From JBFIHF01 sp964411125 (GTDB taxonomy: Bacteria > Myxococcota_A > Bradymonadia > Bradymonadales > Bradymonadaceae), in contig CAYPJU010000111.1 in the NCBI GenBank assembly GCA_964411125.1, positions 1 through 15,090 on the forward strand: a stretch of 15,090 nt of DNA, written 5' to 3'. Under the pieces are notes generated by a model. That model saw only the letters and a list, made by a program, of their open reading frames with translations, did no database searches and was not told where the DNA came from. Both the position numbers and the translations under genes were made by a program. This document shows, piece by piece, positions 6,690-13,981 of the stretch. Numbering within the stretch: the stretch's first letter is position 1; the number at the start of each line of letters is the position of its first letter.

Positions 6690-7859
6690 TTGGGAGAGAG
6701 CGACACGGACAGGAAGGTCGGCGTGGACGAGGTTTCGTCAGAAGATGGCGTGCGCCGCGAATTCGAGAAGATGCGCGAAGTCGCCAAGGAGTACTCGGCC
6801 GAGGACTTCAAGAGCGGGAATTGGTTTTTCCGATTTCTTAAGTACGTGATGGCGACCTACGCCGAGAAGGTCGATGCGCGTTACTTTCGCGAGAAGTACC
6901 CGGGACTCAACGCGGATGCGATCGTCGAGAGACGTATCAGTGCGGCGAAGAAAGCATCGGCGATCGAAGGCTTCGTCTCGTCCAGTGCATATTCCGGGCT
7001 CGTTGCGGCCACGATTGGTAGCAAGGGCGGAGCGTCGCCTTGGACGGTTCCTGCCGCTGCAGCCTCGCTGGGGGCGGATCTTCTCTATACGACAAAGGTC
7101 CAGCTAGAACTCGCGTATGACCTCGCGATTCTCTACGACAAGCCGATAGACCTCGAGGATCCCGAGGATCTTCTCGACCTGGTTACCGTGGCGTTTGGCG
7201 TCAAGACTGCCGAGGTCGTGCGAGAATCCGCAATGAAGATCGCGCCCGAGGCAACCCGTCAGGCGATCAAGAAGGTCGTCTCGGGAAGTTCTCTGGACTG
7301 GCTGAAGAAAAATCTTCCGCTGATCGGGAACAAGCTCGCTCAACGGCACGTCATTAAATTTGCGATCCCAGTGGTCGCTGTGCCCTTGTCAACGGGTTTG
7401 AACTACTGGTCCACGGGGAAGGTCGCGGCGACTGCGCGACAGATCTATCGCGACAAGGCGGCTTCGGAAGAGTTCGCGAAACGCTTTGTCGAGGGTGCCG
7501 AAGAGAACTACTTGCTCGCCCTAAAGATTGCATATGCAGTGGCAATCGCCGACGGAAAGCAGGCAGCGGAAGAGACGTGGCTGCTGCACGCCATAACCTC
7601 GGAGCTGACAGACGCGGTTCAGACGTCCGCGGTCGAAGACTTCTCCAAGATCATCGACCTCGACGTCGACGCTACGCTGGTGGAGCTCGAGTTGGCTTCC
7701 CCCGACGTACAGAAATTTGCTCTCGAGGTCGCATACCGCACTGCCGCCGTCGATCATAAAATCCATCGAAAGGAGAAGGCCATTCTCAAGAAGATTGCCG
7801 CTGTAGTCGGCGAAGAGGTGGACTGGCAGAAGGTAAAAGACCTTGCGACGCCGAGCTAG
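6690..7859 (+). CDS. EcsC-family protein with C-terminal TerB-like domain
   Basis: Translation from TTG 6690 gives 389 residues. Residues about 75-260 match the EcsC family: an Ala/Gly-rich hydrophobic core (SSAYSGLVAATIGSKGGASP, 98-117), then VPAAAASLGADLLYTTKVQL and ELAYDLAILYDKPIDLEDPE (120-159), a second hydrophobic stretch VIKFAIPVVAVPLSTGLNYW (221-240), and the family-like ending STGKVAATARQIYRDKA. Residues about 276-385 form a TerB-like pair of helical halves, each with an acidic turn (AYAVAIADGKQAAEETWLL, and AYRTAAVDHKIHRKEKAIL). EcsC-type proteins associate with membranes. TerB domains occur in tellurite and stress or phage-response systems, where they bind metal at acidic turns (family knowledge). 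It follows another protein with TerB-like repeats and sits just before the pglZ operon, which has its own promoter. A membrane-linked sensor or effector role is an inference. Confidence 0.8.
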   Translation: MGESDTDRKVGVDEVSSEDGVRREFEKMREVAKEYSAEDFKSGNWFFRFLKYVMATYAEKVDARYFREKYPGLNADAIVERRISAAKKASAIEGFVSSSAYSGLVAATIGSKGGASPWTVPAAAASLGADLLYTTKVQLELAYDLAILYDKPIDLEDPEDLLDLVTVAFGVKTAEVVRESAMKIAPEATRQAIKKVVSGSSLDWLKKNLPLIGNKLAQRHVIKFAIPVVAVPLSTGLNYWSTGKVAATARQIYRDKAASEEFAKRFVEGAEENYLLALKIAYAVAIADGKQAAEETWLLHAITSELTDAVQTSAVEDFSKIIDLDVDATLVELELASPDVQKFALEVAYRTAAVDHKIHRKEKAILKKIAAVVGEEVDWQKVKDLATPS

Positions 7860-7883
7860 ATCTGCAGCAGAACGCACTTCGCG

Positions 7884-7912
7884 TCGACCCCCAGGCGCGT
7901 TCAGGCTATAAA
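7884..7912 (+). promoter_or_regulatory. Predicted sigma-70-like promoter of the pglZ operon
   Basis: TCGACC (7884-7889, 4 of 6 to TTGACA) and TATAAA (7907-7912, 5 of 6 to TATAAT) are separated by exactly 17 bp. Transcription would begin around 7919, leaving a short leader with AGGGGA (7930-7935) before ATG 7939. TATAAA stands out in this GC-rich DNA. It implies that pglZ is the first gene of its own transcript rather than a middle gene of a longer BREX operon. Confidence 0.55.
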
Positions 7913-7938
7913 GGCGGCCTGTTCTTTCTAGGGGAATC

Positions 7939-10812
7939 ATGACGCATTCGGAATCGGTGTTTCCGCCCCACGCCCCGGTATCGCGGGCGCTCGAGCGTGA
8001 GCTTCGGGCGAAGTTGCGGTCGGGGTTGCAGGTCTGGCTGGACAAAGAGGAGCGGTATTCGGGGTTCGTGGACCGGCTGCGGGAGGCCGAGGGCGACGGG
8101 GCGTTCGTTCCGGTGGTGGCGTACCGGGGGAGCTTTTTGCAGATGCTGGAGGATCTGCGGGGGAAGACGGCGGATGCGGTGCAGAGTCCGCCGCTTTTGG
8201 TGCACATGCCGGGGTTCAACAGCGAGGAGATTCGGGCGACGCCGGTGCTGGGCTACTACCACGCGGGGAAGCGGTACGAGCGGAAGCTCGAGACGCTGGT
8301 CGAGAACGCGGCGGCGGGGCTGATCGATCCGGACGACATTCGGGCGTACGTCGATGGTGGGGTGACGACGCTCGAGGCGGCGGACGCGTGGCTGGCGGAG
8401 AAGCTCGGGGCGCAGGGGAATCAGCTCGAGGCGCTGCAGCTGCCGGAGATCTGGGAGCGGCTGGCGGGCTACAAGGACCGCGCGGCGCTGGGGGAGGATC
8501 CGGAAGAGGTCCGGGCGCACCTGAAGGTGCGGGTGGCGATGGACGGGACGTGGCTCGAGGCGACCGCGCTCGACGCGCTGTTCGACCGTTCGACGGACAC
8601 GGGGCGAAAGTTCGACATCCTGGGGGACATCCTGTTGTCGTGGGCGATGGCGGTGGAGTTCGTGAACGACCTTCGGCGACCGCCGAAGATGGAGCTTCTG
8701 GCCGAGCTGCCGGGGCTGAACGCCGTGTACGTCGACGCGTGCCGGGATCTTGCGCGGCATGTGCGTTCGGTGCCGGCGTACCAGTCGGCGTACATGCGGG
8801 TGGCGAACGACTTCGCGGGGAAGCTGCAGGCGGAGGCGGACGACGCGACGGCGGCGGACCTGGGGGACGTCGACACGTTCCTCTTCGAGGACGACCTCAT
8901 CATGGTCGAGTCGTTGACGCGTCTGATCGACGGCGACGCCGGTGGGGTGCTCGAGTGGGCGAACAAGCGTCGGGAAGAAGACTCGGTGTGGCTTCGGGCC
9001 GACCGGACGCGGTCGCGGGTGTGGGAGCTGGTGCGGGCCGGGGCGCGGCTCGACGCGGCGCTCGCCGAGCAGCCGGAGCCGCTGAAGGGGGCGTACTCGG
9101 CGGACGAGGCGCTGGGATCGTACAAGCGAGACCTGTGGGTGGTCGACCAGCGCCATCGGCACCTCGAGCAGAAGCGGCGGCTGTTGCTGTCGGCGGAGAT
9201 GCCGCACTTCGGTCGGGTGCGCGAGATGCTCGACGCGCTGCGGGCGCGCTACCACACGTGGGGAAATGCGGCGGCGGACCGCTTCGCGGACATCTGCGTG
9301 AAGCAGGGCTTCCTGCCGTCCGACGATCGCAGGCAGCGGCACATCTTCGAGCAGGAGGTGCGGCCGAAGGTCAACGACAGCGCGGACCGGCTGGCGTACG
9401 TGCTGCTGGACGGGTTTCGGTTCGAGATGGCGAAGGAGCTCGTCGACCGGCTCGGCACGGCGGGCCTCGAGCAGCGGCTCGAAGCGCGGCTGGCGGAGCT
9501 GCCGTCGATCACGTCGATCGGGATGAACCTGCTGGCGCCCGTGGCGAGCGGGGGTCGCATGACGCCGGTGCTGGCGAAGAAGGGGAGCGTCACGAAGGTG
9601 GGAGGGTTTCAGTTGGGGTCGTATCGGGTGAAGGATCCCGAGACGCGTCGACGCGCGATGAGCGAGCGGGTGAAGGGGACGAACTGTCCGCTGATGTCGC
9701 TCGACGAGGTGCTCGACTCGACGAACCTGAAGGGGTCGCTGCAGGGCTTCGGGCTGGCGGTCGTGCATTCGGTCGACCTGGACGAAGCGGGCGAGGTCGG
9801 CCAGGGGACGGCGGCGTTCGACAACATCTTGATGCGGGTGGCGAGCGCGATCCGGCAGTTGCGCAGGGCGGGGATCCAGCGGTTCGTGATCACGGCGGAC
9901 CACGGGTTTCTGGTGGAGCCTCCGACCGAGACGGTCGACGCGAGCGGCAGCTTCGCGGCGCGGTACCGGTTCGACGAGCAGGGGATGTCGGGCAAGGACG
10001 CGGTCGCGGTACGGATGTCCGACCTCGGCTACGACGACACGACGCTGTACGCCGTGTTTCCGAGGACGACGCGCTGCTACGCGGTGCCGGGCGGGACGCG
10101 AAACTACGTGCACGGCGGGAACTCGCTGCAGGAGCGCGTCATCCCGGTGCTGTCGCTCGACTTTCGTCGCAAGAGCGGCGGCGGGACCGAGGCGAGCCGG
10201 CTGACGATCGAGGGGACGCGCCAGGAGGTGCCCGGGGGCGGGAATCGGGTCGCGGTGCGGCTTCGCCGCCAGCAGGGGGCGCTGAACTTCGCGACGGCCG
10301 AGACGTTCGAGTTGACGCTGCAGCCGGTCGAGGACGACCTCGAGCTGGAGGTGACCGACATTCGGGCGGGGGCTGAGCTCGTGTCGGAGCAGACGATCCA
10401 GGTGAAGCCGGGGGGGATGTACGAGGTCGACTTCGTCGTGCGCGGAGCGAACGACGGGCGCTGCAAGGTGCGTGTGGTGGCGCTGGGGCGGCAGGAACAG
10501 ATTCGTCCGGTCGAGCTGGAGTCGCTGTTCCGGGTGACCGGGACCGCCCGCGGGGTAGACGACGACGAGACACCGGCGCACGAGCCGGAGTCGGAGAGCA
10601 ACTGGGCCGCGATCGAGGACGAGGGGGCGCGACGCGTGCTGGAGTTCCTGAGCAAGCACGGCTCGGTGACCGAGAAGGACGCCACGCGGGTGCTGGGGGG
10701 CGGGCGCCAGTTCCGGCGGTTTTCGCGCCAGGTGGCGCAGTGGTCCGAGTTTCTGGCGTTCGGCATTCGCGTCGAGTCGAGCGCGGCGGGCAAACGATAC
10801 GTCAAGGAGTAG
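7939..10812 (+). CDS. pglZ: BREX-type PglZ, alkaline-phosphatase-superfamily protein
   Basis: The ATG at 7939 has AGGGGA three bases upstream. The 957 residues match the length of the long PglZ form of BREX type 2 and 6 loci. The N-terminal half (to about 450) is a helical region of the kind found in these long forms. The PglZ phosphatase-superfamily core follows: AYVLLDGFRFEMAKELVDRL with D491 and R494 as likely metal or nucleophile-region residues, then FVITADHGFL with D654-H655-G656. After that come EASRLTIEGTRQEVPG and beta-rich segments (about 750-860). The last 60 residues look like a winged helix (VLEFLSKHGSVTEKDATRVL). PglZ is essential for BREX phage defence, but its exact reaction is unsettled. 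It is followed by brxD after 3 nt. The codon bias, with frequent GGG, GCG, CTG and CGG, differs sharply from the genes upstream. Confidence 0.92.
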   Translation: MTHSESVFPPHAPVSRALERELRAKLRSGLQVWLDKEERYSGFVDRLREAEGDGAFVPVVAYRGSFLQMLEDLRGKTADAVQSPPLLVHMPGFNSEEIRATPVLGYYHAGKRYERKLETLVENAAAGLIDPDDIRAYVDGGVTTLEAADAWLAEKLGAQGNQLEALQLPEIWERLAGYKDRAALGEDPEEVRAHLKVRVAMDGTWLEATALDALFDRSTDTGRKFDILGDILLSWAMAVEFVNDLRRPPKMELLAELPGLNAVYVDACRDLARHVRSVPAYQSAYMRVANDFAGKLQAEADDATAADLGDVDTFLFEDDLIMVESLTRLIDGDAGGVLEWANKRREEDSVWLRADRTRSRVWELVRAGARLDAALAEQPEPLKGAYSADEALGSYKRDLWVVDQRHRHLEQKRRLLLSAEMPHFGRVREMLDALRARYHTWGNAAADRFADICVKQGFLPSDDRRQRHIFEQEVRPKVNDSADRLAYVLLDGFRFEMAKELVDRLGTAGLEQRLEARLAELPSITSIGMNLLAPVASGGRMTPVLAKKGSVTKVGGFQLGSYRVKDPETRRRAMSERVKGTNCPLMSLDEVLDSTNLKGSLQGFGLAVVHSVDLDEAGEVGQGTAAFDNILMRVASAIRQLRRAGIQRFVITADHGFLVEPPTETVDASGSFAARYRFDEQGMSGKDAVAVRMSDLGYDDTTLYAVFPRTTRCYAVPGGTRNYVHGGNSLQERVIPVLSLDFRRKSGGGTEASRLTIEGTRQEVPGGGNRVAVRLRRQQGALNFATAETFELTLQPVEDDLELEVTDIRAGAELVSEQTIQVKPGGMYEVDFVVRGANDGRCKVRVVALGRQEQIRPVELESLFRVTGTARGVDDDETPAHEPESESNWAAIEDEGARRVLEFLSKHGSVTEKDATRVLGGGRQFRRFSRQVAQWSEFLAFGIRVESSAAGKRYVKE

Positions 10813-10815
10813 ACG

Positions 10816-12138
10816 ATGCCATTGAGCAAGTCGGACAAGCAGCATCTGGTGCAGTCGCTGCGTAACGGGGTCGTCCCGACGCGAGGGCTCGAGACGTTCG
10901 CGGTGGGGATCGACCGGGAGCGAGGGGAGATTCGGAGGCTGCTGGAGTACGTCCGGGGCGGCGAAGGGGAGGTGAAGTTCCTGCGGGGCGACTACGGGTG
11001 CGGGAAGACCTTCACGGCGCGGCTGGCGGTGCTGGAGGCGCAGCGCAGCGGCTTCGCGACGGCGTTCACGGTGGTGTCGGCGAACGACTTTCACTTCCAC
11101 AAGTTTCGCGAGGTCTACGCGAAGATCCTGCAGTCTCTGTCGACGCCGACGTGCCCGCAGGGTGCGCTGAACGACATCCTCGACCGGTGGATCGGCAACA
11201 TCGAGGACCTGATGATCGACGCGGGCCACGACCCCGATTCGGACGGGTTCGACGAGGCGGTCGCCGATCGGTTCGCCGAGGAGCTGCGGTCGAAGACGGA
11301 GGGGCAGGTGCCCGACGAATTCGTGCGCGCGGTCGACGCGATCTTTCGGGCGAAGCAGTCCGGCGACTTCACCGTGGCGAGCGAGCTGATCTCTTGGCTG
11401 TCCGGGAGCCACACGACCTCGGTAGACCGCTCGGCGAAGGCGGCCGCGGGGCTGAAGGGCGAGGTGACCGACAGCGTGGCGCTGTCGTTTTTGCGGGGTG
11501 TGCTAGAGATCGTGAAGGGCGCGGGCTACGAGGGGATGGTGGTCGTGATCGACGAGGCCGAGACGATCATGCGGATGCGGTCAGACGTGCGTGCGCAGTC
11601 GCTGAACGGAATGCGGCAGATCGTCGACGCTGCCGGGAGCTACCCGGGGCTTCTGTGGGTCTTCACCGGCACGCCGACGTTTTTCGACACGCGGCGGGGT
11701 GTCGGAGCGCTCGCGGCGCTCGACGACCGCATCAAGTTCCACGAGGTCGGCGGGTTCTCGAGCGCGCAGCAGCCGCAGTTGGCGCTGAAGCCCTTCGACG
11801 CCGCGCGACTGCGCGAGGTGGCGATGAAGATCCGGGAGATCTACCCGGCGGGCGACCGCGCGCGTTTCGAGCAGAAGATCACGACGCAGTTCATCGAAGA
11901 GCTGGTGAAGAGCGTGACGCAGGGCTTCAAGGGGGACGTCGGTGTCGTGCCGCGGCATTTCCTGCGGCAATTGGTGCACCAGATGGACCTGGTCGACGAG
12001 AACCCCGAGTTCGACCCGAGTGACCAGCTCGGGTTCGACCCGTCGACGCTGTCGGAGGAGGAGAGCGAGATCGTGTCGGGCGACGTCGACTACCCCGATG
12101 ACGGTGAGCAGGTGTTCTCGGAAGAAGTCGTCTGGTGA
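10816..12138 (+). CDS. brxD: BREX ATP-binding protein BrxD (DUF2791-type P-loop ATPase)
   Basis: The ATG at 10816 lies 3 nt after the pglZ stop, with AAGGAG (10804-10809) inside the end of pglZ. The 440-residue product starts MPLSKSDKQHLVQSLRNGVV, then PTRGLETFAVGIDRE, a typical opening of this family. Walker A is FLRGDYGCGKTF (GDYGCGKT at 58-65). Walker B is GMVVVIDEAETI (D246-E247), followed by a sensor region with LLWVFTGTPTFFD. The tail is acidic (ending DYPDDGEQVFSEEVVW). BrxD is an AAA+-like ATPase that accompanies PglZ and the BrxHI helicase in BREX types 2 and 6. The last codons overlap the helicase start by four bases (GTGA), so the two proteins are translationally coupled and probably made in matched amounts. 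Confidence 0.92.
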   Translation: MPLSKSDKQHLVQSLRNGVVPTRGLETFAVGIDRERGEIRRLLEYVRGGEGEVKFLRGDYGCGKTFTARLAVLEAQRSGFATAFTVVSANDFHFHKFREVYAKILQSLSTPTCPQGALNDILDRWIGNIEDLMIDAGHDPDSDGFDEAVADRFAEELRSKTEGQVPDEFVRAVDAIFRAKQSGDFTVASELISWLSGSHTTSVDRSAKAAAGLKGEVTDSVALSFLRGVLEIVKGAGYEGMVVVIDEAETIMRMRSDVRAQSLNGMRQIVDAAGSYPGLLWVFTGTPTFFDTRRGVGALAALDDRIKFHEVGGFSSAQQPQLALKPFDAARLREVAMKIREIYPAGDRARFEQKITTQFIEELVKSVTQGFKGDVGVVPRHFLRQLVHQMDLVDENPEFDPSDQLGFDPSTLSEEESEIVSGDVDYPDDGEQVFSEEVVW

Positions 12139-13961
12139 GCGTCTTTCAGCGGTTCCATCCTCGGCTGCAGGCGGGCATCACGAACCGCCTCGGCTTCACG
12201 TCGCTGCGGGAGGTGCAGGAGCTGGCGGGGGAGCAGATCCTCGGTGGCAACAACGCGGTGGTGCTCGCTCCGACTGCAGGCGGAAAGACGGAAGCGTCGA
12301 TGTTTCCGATGCTGTCGCTGCTGCTGGACGACCCTCCCGAGGGGGTCGGGGTCCTGTACGTCGCACCGATCAAGGCGCTGTTGAACAACCAGGCCGAGCG
12401 GCTCGGGGTCTACACCGAGATGGTCGGTCTGCGGCGCTTCGTGTGGCACGGCGACGTCGGCCCGACGGCGAGGAAGAAGTTCTTGGAGGACCCAGCCGAG
12501 CTGCTGATGACGACACCCGAGTCGCTGGAGGTGATGCTGGTCTCGGGGAAGATCGCGCACCGGCGGCTCTTCGAGAGTCTGCGAGCGGTCGTCATCGACG
12601 AGGTCCACGCACTGTCGGGGACGGACCGCGGGGCGCACATGATGAGCGTGATCGAGCGGCTGGCGCGGGTGTCGGTGCACGACGTGCAGCGGATCGGTCT
12701 GAGCGCGACGGTCGGTAACCCGGACGCGATCGCGGCGTGGCTGAAGGGGAGCTCCAGGCGGGATGCGGTCGTCGTCGATCCGCCGGCGAAACCGGCACGC
12801 CGGGAGCTGGCGGTGACGTATGGAGAGTCGCTGGACGACCTGGCGCTCGCCGCGTCGAAAGTCGCGAAGGGGCAGAAGACGCTCTTCTTCTGCCAGAGCC
12901 GNNNNNNNNNNNNNNNNNNNNNNNNNNNNNNNNNNNNNNNNNNNNNNNNNNNNNNNNNNNNNNNNNNNNNNNNNNNNNNNNNNNNNNNNNNNNNNNNNNN
13001 NGTCGCCGTGAACGACCGCTGCTGGCCCGTCCTCGTCCATCAGATCCTCGCCACCACCCTCGCCTTCGGCGGCTTTCGCGCCGATGCGCTCTGGGACGTG
13101 CTGAGCGCGGTGCCCGACTTCGGGGGGATTACGTTCGACGAGTACGAGGCGGTGCTGGAGCACATGGCGAGCGGCGATTTCCTTTTCCGCGACGGGCGGC
13201 AGTACCTGATGGGGCACGCGGCGGAGCGGGCGTTCGGGCGCCGGAACTTCATGGAGCTCTACGCGGTCTTCTCGTCGCCGCAGTTGTTCACGGTCGAGTC
13301 GATGTCGGGGCGGGAGCTCGGCTCGCTGGAGCAGAACTTCGTCGACTCGCTGAGCGAGGACGGCAGCTCGTTCTTGCTTGGCGGGCGCGCCTGGGAAGTC
13401 CACACCATCGACCACAAGCGACGGCGGGTACGGGTCGAGGCGGCGCGCGGTGGCAAAAAGCCACGGTGGGGAGGGTTCTTCCCGCAGTTTCTGGGGCGCG
13501 AGCTGAGCCGCGAGATTCGGGAGGTGCTGCTGTCGTCGGAGACGTATCGGTACCTCGACCCTTCGGCGGCGGGGGTGCTGCATGGACGCCGCGAATGGCT
13601 GCGGCCGATTCTGCAGTCCGCCGAAGTTCCGATGGTTGTGGACGAGGGCCAGACGACGTGGTGGACGTTCGCGGGTGGGCGGATCAACAACACCTTGAGG
13701 TACCAGCTCAAAGCGATGGGGCACGACGCGCGGGCAGACAACTTCCGGGTCGTCCTCGACGACGTGGGGATGGTCGAGCTGCTGCGCGAGCTTGCGTCCA
13801 CCGACGAAGAGGAGCTTCGCCGAAGGACGCTGGCCCTTCTGCCGGAGTTTCGGCTGAGCAAGTTCCAGCGAGCGTTGCCGGAGTGGGCGACCCGGGAGAT
13901 GGTGGAAGCGTATCTACTCGACGTCGCTGGCGCTCGCGCTTTGCTCGCCAGCGTGACCTGA
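12135..13961 (+). CDS. brxHI: BREX helicase BrxHI, Lhr-like superfamily 2 helicase (interrupted by an assembly gap)
   Basis: The GTG at 12135 overlaps the brxD stop. RecA domain 1 is complete: motif I APTAGGKT (45-52), Ia APIKALLNN (77-85), Ib TTPES (126-130), motif II DEVH (155-158) and motif III SAT (190-192). Motif IV begins at LFFCQSR (250-256) and is cut by 100 Ns. After the gap the frame resumes with VAVNDRCWPVLVHQILA, the winged-helix start typical of Lhr-type proteins, then GGRAWEVHTIDHKRRRVRVE and a C-terminal domain to a TGA at 13959-13961. The parts that should lie between (rest of motif IV, motif V 'STxELGID', motif VI 'QRxGRxGR') need far more than the 33 unknown codons, so the stated 608-residue length is an artefact. 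The intact protein is probably around 730-770 residues. BrxHI is the ATP-dependent helicase of BREX types 2 and 6. Confidence 0.9.
   Translation: MSVFQRFHPRLQAGITNRLGFTSLREVQELAGEQILGGNNAVVLAPTAGGKTEASMFPMLSLLLDDPPEGVGVLYVAPIKALLNNQAERLGVYTEMVGLRRFVWHGDVGPTARKKFLEDPAELLMTTPESLEVMLVSGKIAHRRLFESLRAVVIDEVHALSGTDRGAHMMSVIERLARVSVHDVQRIGLSATVGNPDAIAAWLKGSSRRDAVVVDPPAKPARRELAVTYGESLDDLALAASKVAKGQKTLFFCQSXXXXXXXXXXXXXXXXXXXXXXXXXXXXXXXXXXVAVNDRCWPVLVHQILATTLAFGGFRADALWDVLSAVPDFGGITFDEYEAVLEHMASGDFLFRDGRQYLMGHAAERAFGRRNFMELYAVFSSPQLFTVESMSGRELGSLEQNFVDSLSEDGSSFLLGGRAWEVHTIDHKRRRVRVEAARGGKKPRWGGFFPQFLGRELSREIREVLLSSETYRYLDPSAAGVLHGRREWLRPILQSAEVPMVVDEGQTTWWTFAGGRINNTLRYQLKAMGHDARADNFRVVLDDVGMVELLRELASTDEEELRRRTLALLPEFRLSKFQRALPEWATREMVEAYLLDVAGARALLASVT
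12902..13001 (+). other. Assembly gap of exactly 100 Ns inside brxHI
   Basis: One hundred Ns replace sequence directly after CG at 12900-12901 (the Arg codon of FFCQSR is still readable because CGN is always Arg). One hundred is the conventional placeholder for a scaffold gap of unknown size. Both flanks belong to the same gene and strand and happen to be in frame across the placeholder, which carries no information. The missing segment should encode helicase motifs IV-VI, roughly 400-500 bp by comparison with related helicases. Confidence 0.95.
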
Positions 13962-13970
13962 GTCGGGGTG

Positions 13971-13976
13971 AGGAGG
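13971..13976 (+). promoter_or_regulatory. Strong Shine-Dalgarno deciding a TTG start for the HNH gene
   Basis: AGGAGG at 13971-13976 stands five bases before TTG at 13982. The reading frame is open far upstream, but only as an Arg/Gly-rich shadow of the helicase gene, and there is no ATG near the true start. Confidence 0.7.
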
Positions 13977-13981
13977 CGAGG

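Noticed and set aside
8388..10376. A 662-codon plus-strand frame inside pglZ
   Set aside because: Almost entirely Gly, Ala and Arg. It is an out-of-frame reading of pglZ, whose own frame carries the family motifs.
7906..11412. A 1168-codon open frame on the minus strand opposite pglZ and brxD
   Set aside because: Extremely rich in Arg, His, Pro and Leu with no domain. It mirrors the GC-biased third positions of two firmly identified plus-strand genes, so it is an antisense shadow.
12090..13724. A 544-codon minus-strand frame across the N gap
   Set aside because: Shadow of brxHI; it spans unknown bases and has an Arg/His/Pro-rich composition.
12737..13981. Upstream extension of the HNH reading frame through the helicase gene
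   Set aside because: Arg/Gly/Ala-rich shadow crossing the N gap. The AGGAGG-TTG at 13971-13984 marks the real start.
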